This document shows, piece by piece, positions 16,182-24,759 of a DNA stretch of 37,232 nt. Within the stretch, counting starts at the first letter, position 1; the number at the start of each line of letters is the position of its first letter. The DNA is taken from the NCBI RefSeq assembly GCF_000337675.1, contig NZ_AOIB01000031.1, positions 36,659-73,890 of the forward strand, given 5' to 3'. A model generated the notes under the pieces. It saw nothing but the letters and a program-made list of their open reading frames with translations. It was not told where the DNA came from and made no database searches. Origin of the DNA: Natronococcus amylolyticus DSM 10524. GTDB taxonomy: Archaea; Halobacteriota; Halobacteria; Halobacteriales; Natrialbaceae. The position numbers were made by a program, and so were the translations under genes.

Positions 16182-16616
16182 ATGGAGCGACGTGCGTTCC
16201 TCGCGACGGCGGCGACCGGGGGGTTCGTCGCCGCCGCGGGCTGTCTCGAGCGGTTTCCGGGTGTGGGTCTCGACGCCTCTCTAGAGACGACCGATCCGGA
16301 GCTTCGGCCACAGGACCCGCCCGACGTGACCGTCGACGGCGACAGCGTTACCGTTCGCGGAACGATCGAGTACGGGTCGAGCAGCTGTGGCGGGGTCGAG
16401 CTCGCACACGCTGACTACGAGGACTCCCAGGCTCGACTCGACGTCCTCGTCGTCGCGGCCGACGATTCGGGCTGGACGTCGGCGTGTTCGGATGATCTTG
16501 TAGAGGAAGGCTACCGCGTCGAGGCGACCGTCAGCGAGAGGCTGCGGCGGGTCGCCGCGACCGAGCATCACGTGTTCGGGGAGACGTCCTCGACGACCGT
16601 CGACGGACTGGATTAG
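16182..16616 (+). CDS. Small Tat-exported lipoprotein
   Basis: A 144-residue predicted lipoprotein. The N-terminus has twin arginines ([14 protein letters not shown]) and a lipobox AAGC, with lipid-modified Cys21 in the usual haloarchaeal Tat-lipoprotein form. The mature part is acidic with a beta-rich pattern and three more cysteines, two of which (SSCGG and SACSD) may form a disulfide outside the cell. I recognise no named family. The 3' end overlaps the moaA 3' end by 4 nt on the other strand. Confidence 0.68.
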   Translation: MERRAFLATAATGGFVAAAGCLERFPGVGLDASLETTDPELRPQDPPDVTVDGDSVTVRGTIEYGSSSCGGVELAHADYEDSQARLDVLVVAADDSGWTSACSDDLVEEGYRVEATVSERLRRVAATEHHVFGETSSTTVDGLD

Positions 16617-17584
16617 ACCTCCGCGTACCCCTCGACGTACTTGTCGTTGATCTCCCACTCATCGTCGTCGTTTTTGACCATGTACTCGCCGTAGTAGGGG
16701 ACGCGGTTCGCGACGACCTCGCGGTAGGCCTCGCGTATCTCCGGTTTGGTCATCTCGCCCATCGGGCGAAGGTCGTCGCTGCGGTTGAGACAGCCCTTCA
16801 GGTACCCCTCGTGGGTCACCCGAACGCGGTGGCAGTTTGCACAGAAGGTCGGGTTCTCGACGGGGTCGACGATCTCGACCATTCCTCCGTCGACCCAGTA
16901 GCGCTTGCGGTCGTGCATCTCCCGGTGTTCGATCTCGTCGGCCTGCTCGGCGAGCCAGTCGTGGACCCGCTGGATGTCGATGTTCCACTCGGGGCGTCCC
17001 GTCAGTTCGGGCATGTACTCGATTAGCTGGAGCTGGAGCCCGTCGTTCTCGGCGACGTGGTCGACCATTTCCGGGACGTACCCGGCAGTGTGTTCGAAGA
17101 CGACCATGTTGAGTTTGACCGGGTCCAGGCCGGCGTCGACGGCCGCCCGCACGCCCTCGAGGACCTTCTCGTAGGCGCCGCTTTTCGTGACCGCGGCGAA
17201 GTCCTCGGGGTCGAGCGCGTCCTGGGAGACGTTGACCCGCTCGAGGCCGGCATCGACGAGGTCCTCGGCCCGACCGGGGAGGAAGGTGCCGTTTGTCGTC
17301 AGCGAGACCTCCATCGAGTCGGGCGTGCGCCGGATGATCTCCTCGAGATCCTGGCGGAGCATCGGTTCGCCGCCCGTGAACTTCACCGAGTCGACGCCGA
17401 ACTCCTCGACGACCTCGAGGAAGCGCACGACGTCGTCGGCGCTCATCTCGTCGTCCTGGGGGTCCATCGGTCCCCGCGTGTCGCCGAGCCCCTCGTTGTG
17501 ACAGTAGATGCAGTCGAAGTTACACCGGTCGGTGAGCGAGATCCGAACCCCCGTGACCTCGCGCCCGAACTCGTCGGTCAACAT
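16613..17584 (-). CDS. moaA: GTP 3',8-cyclase MoaA
   Basis: MoaA is a radical-SAM enzyme that rearranges GTP in the first step of molybdenum cofactor synthesis. The 323-residue protein has the N-terminal cluster motif CNFDCIYC (21-28) and the C-terminal cluster cysteines C248, C251 and C265 ([10 protein letters not shown], then GYLKGC). The SAM-binding TGGEP is present. The usual C-terminal Gly-Gly is not seen; the protein ends in EGYAEV. The ATG at 17584 was chosen over farther upstream starts because it gives the family N-terminus and lies 27 nt from a TATA box. Confidence 0.93.
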   Translation of the reverse strand: MLTDEFGREVTGVRISLTDRCNFDCIYCHNEGLGDTRGPMDPQDDEMSADDVVRFLEVVEEFGVDSVKFTGGEPMLRQDLEEIIRRTPDSMEVSLTTNGTFLPGRAEDLVDAGLERVNVSQDALDPEDFAAVTKSGAYEKVLEGVRAAVDAGLDPVKLNMVVFEHTAGYVPEMVDHVAENDGLQLQLIEYMPELTGRPEWNIDIQRVHDWLAEQADEIEHREMHDRKRYWVDGGMVEIVDPVENPTFCANCHRVRVTHEGYLKGCLNRSDDLRPMGEMTKPEIREAYREVVANRVPYYGEYMVKNDDDEWEINDKYVEGYAEV

Positions 17585-17592
17585 ACCACCCA

Positions 17593-17614
17593 GTTTCAGG
17601 TGAAACCGCTTAAG
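17593..17614 (-). promoter_or_regulatory. moaA promoter with 14-bp palindrome
   Basis: CTTAAG (17609-17614) is centred 27 nt before the moaA ATG. The inverted repeat GTTTCA-GG-TGAAAC (17593-17606) fills the gap between TATA box and start. Its six-base arms are perfect; the central GG is the spacer. A protein bound there would block initiation, so it is a good operator candidate. Confidence 0.5.
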
Positions 17615-17723
17615 TTCGCCGGACGAAATCAACCTTCGTAACCAATTTCGGTTTCGTAAGCGGCGGTGCAGTTCCACCTCACGTGGTGTATGACTCTTGC
17701 AGCAGGCCGTCGTGTGACTCGGC

Positions 17724-18383
17724 ATGAGCACGATCGCCGAGTTCACGATCCCCGCCGAGGCGTTCGCGCTCGGGCAGACGCTCGAGCGCGTTTCCGACCT
17801 CGAGGTCGAGGTCGAACGGGTCGTCGCGGCGGGTCCCGAGACGGTGATACCTTGCGTCCGATTCCTCGGCGACGAGGAGACCCTCGAGCGCGCCGACCAC
17901 GCGCTTGCCGGAGATCCGACGGTCGAAATCGCGACGCCGATCCTCGATCTCGAGGGCGAGCGGTGTTACCGGATCCGATGGAACGAGGCGGTTGTCGACG
18001 CCGTTGACCTGCTTACCAGGGAGCACGCGACGGTGCTCGAGGCAGGTCTCGAGGACGATCAGTGGCGGTTTCGCGTCCTCTTTCCGGACCGGGAGGCGCT
18101 GGCCCGAAGCTACGAGTTCGCGACCGATCAGGGGGTTCCGATCGACCTCCGGAAAATAAACCGCCTCGAGGAGACCCGCCACGGTCGGTTCGACCTGACC
18201 GACCCCCAGTACGAGACGCTCGTCGCGGCCCTCGAGTACGGCTACTACGACATCCCTCGGGGGATCGACATGGAGGCGCTGTCGGACGAACTCGAGATCT
18301 CCCACCAGGCCTTATCCGAACGGCTGCGGCGGGCCCACCTGACGCTTGTCAGAGAGGCGGTCGGCACCGACGAGACGCGGTGA
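17724..18383 (+). CDS. Bat-like regulator with HTH_10 domain
   Basis: A 219-residue member of the haloarchaeal bacterio-opsin-activator-type regulators. The N-terminal two thirds (about 1-150) form the conserved sensor-like domain. The C-terminal HTH_10 (about 158-212, [21 protein letters not shown] then [19 protein letters not shown]) should bind DNA. No PAS or GAF domain is added, so this is a short form. It is divergent from moaA with 139 nt between and is followed closely by a small acidic gene. The target is unknown. Confidence 0.82.
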   Translation: MSTIAEFTIPAEAFALGQTLERVSDLEVEVERVVAAGPETVIPCVRFLGDEETLERADHALAGDPTVEIATPILDLEGERCYRIRWNEAVVDAVDLLTREHATVLEAGLEDDQWRFRVLFPDREALARSYEFATDQGVPIDLRKINRLEETRHGRFDLTDPQYETLVAALEYGYYDIPRGIDMEALSDELEISHQALSERLRRAHLTLVREAVGTDETR

Positions 18384-18429
18384 ACGCGCCGGCAGAACAC
18401 CTACCTCCGTCGACGGGCAACGGGCCTCC

Positions 18430-18657
18430 ATGGACCGAGAGATGCTCGCGGATCAGCAGCGGCTCGTCGAACTCGTCGAGGAGGAGGGGTGGGACGTCAC
18501 CGACCTCGAGATCTCGGCCTACGACAGCCCGTGGTCCGACGAGGACGATCCCGAGGCGACCGTGACGATCACGGCCCGAAAACCGTACGAGAGCGAGGAC
18601 GACGGAAGCGACTCGGATCGCGACGGCGACGACGAGAACCCGTTCCGCGTGAACTAA
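18430..18657 (+). CDS. Small acidic protein next to the HTH_10 regulator
   Basis: A 75-residue protein (MDREMLADQQRLVELVEEEG onward) with a predicted helical N-terminus, a beta segment (ATVTITARKPYE) and a disordered Asp/Glu/Ser tail. I know no function; similar short proteins occur in haloarchaea. The ATG at 18430 was preferred to an upstream in-frame start because the intervening residues are basic and unlike the proteome. It lies 46 nt after the regulator and overlaps the rtcB 3' end by 4 nt. Confidence 0.55.
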   Translation: MDREMLADQQRLVELVEEEGWDVTDLEISAYDSPWSDEDDPEATVTITARKPYESEDDGSDSDRDGDDENPFRVN

Positions 18658-20114
18658 CCCTTGATGTTACAGACGGGGAAGGTTCGCGCGACCTTATCGC
18701 CGATGCCCAGCCCGTCGGAGACGCGGACGACCTCGTCGACGTCCTTGTAGACGCCCGGTGCTTCCTCGGCGACCGTCGCGCCCGACTGGGCCTTCACGTA
18801 GATCTGTTGCTGGTCCTGTAGTTCCTGCTGGACGTCCCCGCCCCAGTACTCGTTTTTGGCCTGGGTCCGGCTCATCAGCCGACCCGCGCCGTGGGCGGTC
18901 GACCCGAACGTGAGATCCATCGAGTGCTCGCCCCCGCGCAGGACGAAGCTACCCGCGCCCATGCTGCCGGGGATGATGACCGGCTGGCCGACGTCGCGGT
19001 ACGCCTTCGGCACCTCGGGGTGGCCCGCGGGGAAGGCTCGAGTCGCACCCTTGCGATGGACGTAGAGTTCGCGTTCCTCCCCGTCGACGGTGTGGAGTTC
19101 CTTCTTCGCGATGTTGTGTGCCACGTCGTACAGCAGCTCCATCTCCATCTCCTCCCACGAGCGGTCGAAGACGCGCTCGAAGACCTGCCGGGTCCGGTGC
19201 ATGATCAGCTGGCGGTTGACCCACGCGAAGTTGATCGCCGCGTTCATCGCCCCGTAGTAGTCCTCGGCGAGCTGCGATCCCGCGGGTGCGGCCGCGAGTT
19301 CCTTGTCCGGCAGCCGATCGAGCAGCCCCTTGTGCTGTTGCTCGATCTTCCGCAGGTAGTCGTTACAGGTCTGGTGACCCAGCCCCCGCGAACCACAGTG
19401 GATGAGGACGACGATTTGATCCTCCTCGAGTCCGAACGCCTCGCCCACGTCGCCGTCGAAGACGTCCGTCACGCGCTGGACCTCGAGGAAGTGATTCCCC
19501 GAGCCCAGCGAGCCGATCTGGTTCTTGCCGCGGTCCTTGGCCTTCTGGCTCACCTTGTCGGGGTCGGCGCCCTCGCGCATCCCCTCGTCCTCACAGTGCA
19601 GGAGGTCGTCCTCGACGGCGTGACCGTGCTCGAGCGCCCAGTCGACGCCTCGAGCGAGGATCTCGTCGACGGCGTCGATGTCAGCCTCGACGATCCCACC
19701 GCCGCCGAGCCCCGAGGGAACGTTGGCAAAGAGGGAGTCGACGAGCTCCTCCTCGCGGCCCTGGAGTTCGTCGTAAGTGAGGTTTGTCCGCATCATTCTT
19801 ACGCCGCAATTGATATCGTAACCAACTGCTCCAGGGGAGATACAGCCGTTCTCGGCGTCGAGCGCGCCGACTCCCCCGACGGGGAAGCCATATCCCTGGT
19901 GGCCGTCGGGCATACAGATCGCGTTCGTCGTGATCCCCGGCAGGTGGGTCGTGTTCTTGAGCTGCTGGAGGGTCTTGTCCTCGCTGATCTCCTCGAGTAA
20001 GGCCTCGCTGGCGAGCACTCGCGCGGGGACGTTCATCTCCCCTTCCTGCGGGATCTCCCAGACGTAGTCGCGTACCTTCTCGAGGGTGATGCCGTCGGCG
20101 TCGAAGGTGGTCAT
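18654..20114 (-). CDS. rtcB: RNA-splicing ligase RtcB
   Basis: RtcB is a GTP- and Mn2+-dependent ligase joining RNA 2',3'-cyclic phosphate ends to 5'-OH ends. It seals tRNA exons and repairs broken RNA. The 486-residue protein has CMPDGHQGYGFPVGG (68-81 region), the metal-binding GYDINCG (98-104, Asp100 and Cys103), GSGNHFLE, HCGSRGLGHQ, and the guanylylated histidine in STAHGAGR (His408). No intein interrupts it, unlike the Pyrococcus protein. The activator archease is encoded two genes upstream on the same strand, with a DoxX-like gene between. Confidence 0.96.
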   Translation of the reverse strand: MTTFDADGITLEKVRDYVWEIPQEGEMNVPARVLASEALLEEISEDKTLQQLKNTTHLPGITTNAICMPDGHQGYGFPVGGVGALDAENGCISPGAVGYDINCGVRMMRTNLTYDELQGREEELVDSLFANVPSGLGGGGIVEADIDAVDEILARGVDWALEHGHAVEDDLLHCEDEGMREGADPDKVSQKAKDRGKNQIGSLGSGNHFLEVQRVTDVFDGDVGEAFGLEEDQIVVLIHCGSRGLGHQTCNDYLRKIEQQHKGLLDRLPDKELAAAPAGSQLAEDYYGAMNAAINFAWVNRQLIMHRTRQVFERVFDRSWEEMEMELLYDVAHNIAKKELHTVDGEERELYVHRKGATRAFPAGHPEVPKAYRDVGQPVIIPGSMGAGSFVLRGGEHSMDLTFGSTAHGAGRLMSRTQAKNEYWGGDVQQELQDQQQIYVKAQSGATVAEEAPGVYKDVDEVVRVSDGLGIGDKVARTFPVCNIKG

Positions 20115-20162
20115 ACGCGATACTCCGACGGCGACGATGAAAGAACGTTCGCCTCGACGCCG

Positions 20163-21227
20163 TCAGTCGACCTCGGTGAGCCGGCCGTCGGCGGCGAGGG
20201 GGCCGCCGCCGGTGATCAGCAGCACCGATGCCATTCCGAACAGCGCGACGTGGGCCAGCACGGGGTCGTCGGGCAGCGCGAACAGCGTCAGGGTAAACAT
20301 CGCAATCGCCGACAGCGCCGTCGCGCGGGTAAAGAGGCCGAGGATCAGGGCGATCCCGAGGGCGATCTCGGCCAGCCCCGCGCCCATCACCCACAGCTCC
20401 GGGCTGACCGGGACGACGCTCGTCAGGTCGTACTGGTTGACGACCGCCAGCGCGATCCCCGGCCGGAGGATCTTCTGGGTCAGCCCGAGGTAGATGAACG
20501 TCGCGCCAAGGCCGACTCGGACCACCGTCGGCAGGTACCGCTTGTGCGGCTCGTTCCACTCCTGGAACCGACGGGCGTGATCGTAGACGACGTCGATCCG
20601 GCCGTAGAGCGTTCCGTGCATCCCGGCCATCCGCTGGAGGACGTGATCCGCGCTCGGTTTGCCGCTCCCGACGAGCGCGACCGCGAGCAGTCCGCCGACG
20701 AACTCGAGCTGTAACAGCAACAGCGGGCGAAACGCCAGTCCGACGAGGTACGACGCGAGTGCCGCCAGCGCGACGACTCGAGTGCCGAGGCCGAACAGCA
20801 ACAGGAAGCCCAGGCCGACCTGCAGGAGCCGGAGTTCGACTTCGACTGCGGGACTGATGAAGTAGCCGCCAAAGCCGGCGCCGATCAGCGGGATCCCGAA
20901 CGAGATCCGCAACAGCCACGGGACGTACCTGGTGTACTCCCCCATCGCGTCCCTGAACGCGGCCACGTCCCGCGGTGCGGGCCGAACGTACAGGTAGCCG
21001 CCCAGGACGGCCAGGGCGGCCAGACCGCCGGCGACGAGCGGCCCGACGACGAAGGGATCGGTCAGCGCGTCGGTCAGAAACTCCGCGACGGGAACGTCGT
21101 ACTCCTCGTCGGCGACGTACTCCTCGTGGGCGCCGGCCGACCCGGTTGCGAGCGCGGCGAGCGCGAGCAGCGAGCCGACGGTCGCGGCGACGGCCGCGAC
21201 GGGTCGCGAGCGACGATAGTCGTCCAT
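20163..21227 (-). CDS. DoxX-family membrane protein
   Basis: A 354-residue protein with a cleavable or anchoring signal-like N-terminus (AAVAATVGSLLALAALATGSAGAHEE) and about eight hydrophobic helices. Two four-helix halves resemble DoxX/DoxD, and the second half (VVRVGLGATFIYLGLTQKI, then GAGLAEIALGIALILGL) is clearest. DoxX relatives act with quinone-linked or sulfur/oxidative enzymes, but no cofactor ligand is evident. It lies between rtcB (48 nt) and archease (139 nt), all in one direction. Function here is unknown. Confidence 0.75.
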   Translation of the reverse strand: MDDYRRSRPVAAVAATVGSLLALAALATGSAGAHEEYVADEEYDVPVAEFLTDALTDPFVVGPLVAGGLAALAVLGGYLYVRPAPRDVAAFRDAMGEYTRYVPWLLRISFGIPLIGAGFGGYFISPAVEVELRLLQVGLGFLLLFGLGTRVVALAALASYLVGLAFRPLLLLQLEFVGGLLAVALVGSGKPSADHVLQRMAGMHGTLYGRIDVVYDHARRFQEWNEPHKRYLPTVVRVGLGATFIYLGLTQKILRPGIALAVVNQYDLTSVVPVSPELWVMGAGLAEIALGIALILGLFTRATALSAIAMFTLTLFALPDDPVLAHVALFGMASVLLITGGGPLAADGRLTEVD

Positions 21228-21366
21228 CGCGTAGTGTATCGCGGAGGCGACTGAAAAACATCCACCTGGCGGTTCCCAAACTCCCTCGGACGAACTCCTG
21301 TATATCGATTCCGGAGCGACCCAGGGCGGCTCGTGATCGCCCGGGACAGCGGTACAGCGGCCCGTC

Positions 21367-21786
21367 TCAGACGTCGAAGACCACGTACGCCTCCCAGCCG
21401 TCGCCGACCGCCTCGAGTCGCATCTCCGAGTAGGTGACGGCCTTGATCTCGCGGGCGGTGATCGCTTCGAGAGGAATCCCGCGAGCGCTGCCCTCGAGAC
21501 GCCACTCCTCCACGCCCGGCTCGTCGATCCGTTCGACGCGGTGATCGACGGGCAGAGCGTTGCGAACGTCCCGCAGATAGATCAGTTCGTCCAGAAAGTC
21601 GAACAGCAGCGCCTCGCGGCTTTCGGCCGTCACCGACACCGAGAAGCGCTCTCCGGTTCCGTCCGGAATCGACTCACAGGAGGCGGCCGCGAGCCCGTCG
21701 GCGATAGCCGCGAAGACCGCCTCGAGGCTCTCTCCGGTCGCTTCGACCCCGATGTCGGCGGTGTGATCGCGAAGCTGGAATCCCAT
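21367..21786 (-). CDS. Archease, RtcB activator
   Basis: Archease is a small Ca2+-binding protein that speeds RtcB guanylylation and lets it turn over. The 139-residue protein has the motif DHTADIG (8-14), LFDFLDELIYLRD, EIKAVTYSEM and the C-terminal metal-binding FDV. All conserved acidic residues seem present. The chromosomal link to rtcB, with one gene between, supports a tRNA splicing or RNA repair unit. Confidence 0.92.
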   Translation of the reverse strand: MGFQLRDHTADIGVEATGESLEAVFAAIADGLAAASCESIPDGTGERFSVSVTAESREALLFDFLDELIYLRDVRNALPVDHRVERIDEPGVEEWRLEGSARGIPLEAITAREIKAVTYSEMRLEAVGDGWEAYVVFDV

Positions 21787-21907
21787 ACTCTCCCGTTCTC
21801 GAGCCCGCGAGGTATGTCCGTCGCTTCGAGCCGCCGCCGTCGCGTCCCCGGCAGCACCGACGGCGGGTCGACAGGCGGTTCCCGGCGAACGACCGCGCTG
21901 CCGGTGG

Positions 21908-21916
21908 AATTATATT
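21908..21916 (+). promoter_or_regulatory. TATA-like box of the GNAT gene
   Basis: AATTATATT is centred about 28 nt before the GTG at 21940. This is the main reason for choosing that start over longer in-frame options. Confidence 0.55.
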
Positions 21917-21939
21917 GGCGAGCCTGCTACACTGTGGTA

Positions 21940-22416
21940 GTGAGCGTCAACATCGACAGTCGCGTCGTCGCCCCGGGGAGCGACGAGTACGTCGACGAGG
22001 CCTGGCGGCTCAAGGAGCGCATCAACAGCCAGGAGGGCGTGCTGAAGCAGCGCCACGACTTCTTTACCGACGCGTACCGTCGCTCGACGGTCCACTGCTA
22101 CCTGCAGGAGGACGATCTCGTGGGTTTTGCCGCGGTTCGCCGCGACGGCTACATTCTCTTTCTGGCGGTCTCGACGGAGTTTCGCGGCCAGGGGATCGGC
22201 AAGCGACTCGTCGCACGGGTCGCCGACGACAACGAGTCGATCACCTGTCACGCTCGAACCAGCAACGAGAACGCCCTCGAGTTCTACGAACATCTCGGCT
22301 TCGAGATCAAACGGCGGATTAACGGCTACTACGAGGACGGCGGCGACGCCTACTACCTCAAACTCGGCTCAGACTCCGGGCTGGCCGACCGAATTTCGGA
22401 GTTCGTTCGCCGGTAG
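21940..22416 (+). CDS. GNAT-family N-acetyltransferase
   Basis: A 158-residue acetyltransferase. The acetyl-CoA-binding motif FRGQGIGKRLV lies at 81-91, followed by the usual NALEFYEHLGFE block. The substrate is unknown; the shape resembles RimI-like or small-molecule GNATs. The start GTG at 21940 is placed by the TATA box; GTG at 21934 is possible. It is divergent from archease and 111 nt before priS in the same direction, with a GC-rich inverted repeat between. Confidence 0.82.
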   Translation: MSVNIDSRVVAPGSDEYVDEAWRLKERINSQEGVLKQRHDFFTDAYRRSTVHCYLQEDDLVGFAAVRRDGYILFLAVSTEFRGQGIGKRLVARVADDNESITCHARTSNENALEFYEHLGFEIKRRINGYYEDGGDAYYLKLGSDSGLADRISEFVRR

Positions 22417-22441
22417 ACCGCCGTTATTTCGCACTCGCTGC

Positions 22442-22486
22442 CCCGTGAGCGGCCGCTCGGGAGGGGTCCCCACGGGCCGGGGTTTT
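22442..22486 (+). terminator. Candidate terminator after the GNAT gene
   Basis: CCCGTG (22442-22447) pairs with CACGGG (22471-22476) around an inner palindrome AGCGGCCGCT, and the sequence then reaches GGTTTT. This could end GNAT transcripts just before the priS promoter. Archaeal terminators are mainly T-runs, so confidence is low. Confidence 0.35.
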
Positions 22487-22492
22487 CGGCAG

Positions 22493-22500
22493 GATTATAC
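22493..22500 (+). promoter_or_regulatory. TATA-like box of priS-GINS
   Basis: GATTATAC is centred about 31 nt before the ATG at 22528. This gives a leader of about 5 nt for the replication operon. Confidence 0.5.
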
Positions 22501-22527
22501 CGCCACGACGACGAGCACACGAGGCGC

Positions 22528-23703
22528 ATGGAGGAGCGAACGAGGGCCTACCTTCGGGGTCGATTCCGCGATCACTACCGCCGCACGGAGCTGACGCTCC
22601 CACCTGCGGCCAACGAGCGCGAGTGGGGATACATCCCCTGGACCGACGGACCCGATACGACGATGGTCCGTCACCGTTCGCTGCTCGAACTCGGCGACCT
22701 CGAGGAGTTCCTCGTTCGCAAGCGGCCCCGCCACGTCTACTTCTCGGCGGGGCGGTTTCGCGACCCCGGCGCGAGCTCGATGCACGAGAAGGACTGGCAG
22801 TCCGCGGATCTCGTCTTCGACCTCGACGCCGACCACCTGCCGAACGTAACCCTCGGCGAGGACTCCTACGCCGAGATGCTCGCGACGTGTAAGGACGCCC
22901 TGCTCCGCCTGCTCGATTTTCTCGAGGACGACTTCGCGTTCGAAGAGCTGGAGATCGTCTTCTCGGGCGGGCGGGGGTACCACGTCCACGTCCGCGACGA
23001 GTCGATCCGACACTTCGATCGGGAGCACCGCCGCGAGGTCGTCGACTACGTCCGCGGAATCGGCCTCGAGTTCGAGGAGCTGATCGAGACCGAGACCGTC
23101 GCCGGCCTCGGCCGCAAGACCCCGACCGAGCGCCGCACCCTGCGAACCGAGGGCGGCTGGGGCGCCCGCACCCACGACAGATTCATGGCCTTCGTCGACG
23201 AGCTGCTCGCCCTCGAGGAGGAGGCAGCCCTCGAGCGGCTCCGAGAGTTCGACGGGATCGGCGAGGGGAAGGCGACGGCAACTCTCAACGCCGCCCGGAA
23301 CAACCGCGAGCAACTGGAAGCGGGCAACGTCACGGTCCACACCGCCGTTTCCCAGCTGGCCGAACGGTTCGCTCACCGGGCCGTCGAAGCCGACAACGCC
23401 CCGATCGATGAACCTGTAACGACCGACACGAATCGACTCATCCGCCTGCCCGGGAGTCTCCACGGCGGCAGCGGGCTCGAGACGGTTCGCCTCGAGCGCG
23501 ACGAGATCGACGCCTTCGACCCGCTGGTCGACGCCGTTCCGGAGACGTTTACGGGCCACGAGATCCGGGTCGACGTCACCGACGGCGGCGAGGTCGAGCT
23601 CGGAGGAGATAGCTTTACGGTTCCGGAGGGTGACCAGTCACTTCCGGAGTACGTTGCCGTGTTCCTCATGGCCCGCGGCCGAGCCGAGAAGGAGAAAGAA
23701 TGA
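22528..23703 (+). CDS. priS: DNA primase small (catalytic) subunit PriS
   Basis: PriS is the catalytic subunit of the archaeal/eukaryotic primase and makes primers for both strands. The 391-residue protein has the metal-binding DLVFDLDADH (94-103), the conserved SGGRGYHVHV and the nucleotide-contacting TNRLIRLPGSLHGGSGL. The length is normal for haloarchaea. Its stop overlaps the GINS start by 4 nt. This linkage is conserved and places primase and helicase cofactor in one transcript. Confidence 0.94.
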   Translation: MEERTRAYLRGRFRDHYRRTELTLPPAANEREWGYIPWTDGPDTTMVRHRSLLELGDLEEFLVRKRPRHVYFSAGRFRDPGASSMHEKDWQSADLVFDLDADHLPNVTLGEDSYAEMLATCKDALLRLLDFLEDDFAFEELEIVFSGGRGYHVHVRDESIRHFDREHRREVVDYVRGIGLEFEELIETETVAGLGRKTPTERRTLRTEGGWGARTHDRFMAFVDELLALEEEAALERLREFDGIGEGKATATLNAARNNREQLEAGNVTVHTAVSQLAERFAHRAVEADNAPIDEPVTTDTNRLIRLPGSLHGGSGLETVRLERDEIDAFDPLVDAVPETFTGHEIRVDVTDGGEVELGGDSFTVPEGDQSLPEYVAVFLMARGRAEKEKE

Positions 23704-24701
23704 ATCTCGACGAGCTACGATCCGTCCAGAGCAAGGAGCGCCAGAAAGACAGCCTCCAGAACCTGCGCCCCTCGTTCTACCAGGAGGTCGGCGAGTACAT
23801 CGCCGAACTCGAGGGCGAACGCGATCGGGCGGCCGAACGGGCCGACGACCCCTTTTCGTCGCCCGAGGTGAGCCGACTCACCGACGAGATCGAGACGGCC
23901 AAGGACGTCGTCGAGGCGATCTACGAGCGACGAATGGGCAAACTCGTCAAGCAGGCCAGCCTCGCTGCGGCCGGGATGGCGGCCAACGACGAGGGCCTCA
24001 CCGCCGAGGAGGCCGACCTCTTCGACGACCTCGTCGACCGTATCGACGCGAACAAGACCCGCGTGCTCGACGTCCTCGAGGGCCTCGAGGCCGATCCCGA
24101 CCCAGAACCGGAGTCGGGGCCGGCGTCCGAACCACCAACCGACTCGACGAGGGACGCCTCGAGATCGGCCGTCGACCCCGACGCGTCGACCGACGACGCG
24201 CCGCCTGCGCCGCCGATGAAACCCGATCCGGCAGACGGTGACGCGGACGTCGACCCGACGACCCTCGAGCCCGACGACGCTTCTCAAGCGGCGGAGGCGA
24301 GCGAAGGCGAGAGCGAGGTCACAGCCGCCGACGTCATGGGCGGTGCCGGCCCGTCGACCGGCGACGCAAACGAGGAGGCGCCGCGACCCGACGGAGAGCC
24401 GACGTCACCGGTCGACGCTGCGGATGACGGAGTCGCCGAATCAGATCCGAGCGACGCGACGCCCGGCGAGTCCGTCGATCCCGGCCTCGAGGACGGAACG
24501 TCCGCCGACCCCGAGGCAGCCGCTGGAGCCCCCACCGAGGACACTGTCGATCGCGTTACCGTTCGGATGACCCGCGACGTCGGGTCGATCCTCGGCGTCG
24601 ACGACCGGGAATACACGCTCTCCTCCGACGACGTCGTCACGCTCCCCGAACAGAACGCCTCGCCGCTGCTCGAGCGCGACGCGGCCGAACGGCTCGACTG
24701 A
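23700..24701 (+). CDS. GINS replication factor (Gins15/51 type)
   Basis: GINS binds MCM helicase and the Cdc45/RecJ-like protein at the replication fork. The 333-residue protein has a helical A domain at about 1-140 (LRPSFYQEVGEYIAELEGE, EAIYERRMGKL). A very long, low-complexity acidic Pro/Ser/Asp linker covers about 140-285. A C-terminal B domain at about 286-333 (VTVRMTRDVGSILGVDDREY) follows. The A-then-B order is that of Sld5/Psf1 (Gins15). The linker is much longer than in non-halophiles. It is coupled to priS. Confidence 0.85.
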   Translation: MNLDELRSVQSKERQKDSLQNLRPSFYQEVGEYIAELEGERDRAAERADDPFSSPEVSRLTDEIETAKDVVEAIYERRMGKLVKQASLAAAGMAANDEGLTAEEADLFDDLVDRIDANKTRVLDVLEGLEADPDPEPESGPASEPPTDSTRDASRSAVDPDASTDDAPPAPPMKPDPADGDADVDPTTLEPDDASQAAEASEGESEVTAADVMGGAGPSTGDANEEAPRPDGEPTSPVDAADDGVAESDPSDATPGESVDPGLEDGTSADPEAAAGAPTEDTVDRVTVRMTRDVGSILGVDDREYTLSSDDVVTLPEQNASPLLERDAAERLD

Positions 24702-24759
24702 CGGTCGGACCCGTCGGACGCAACCGGAAGGCATACGACGCCTCCGTCGAAGGAACGGT

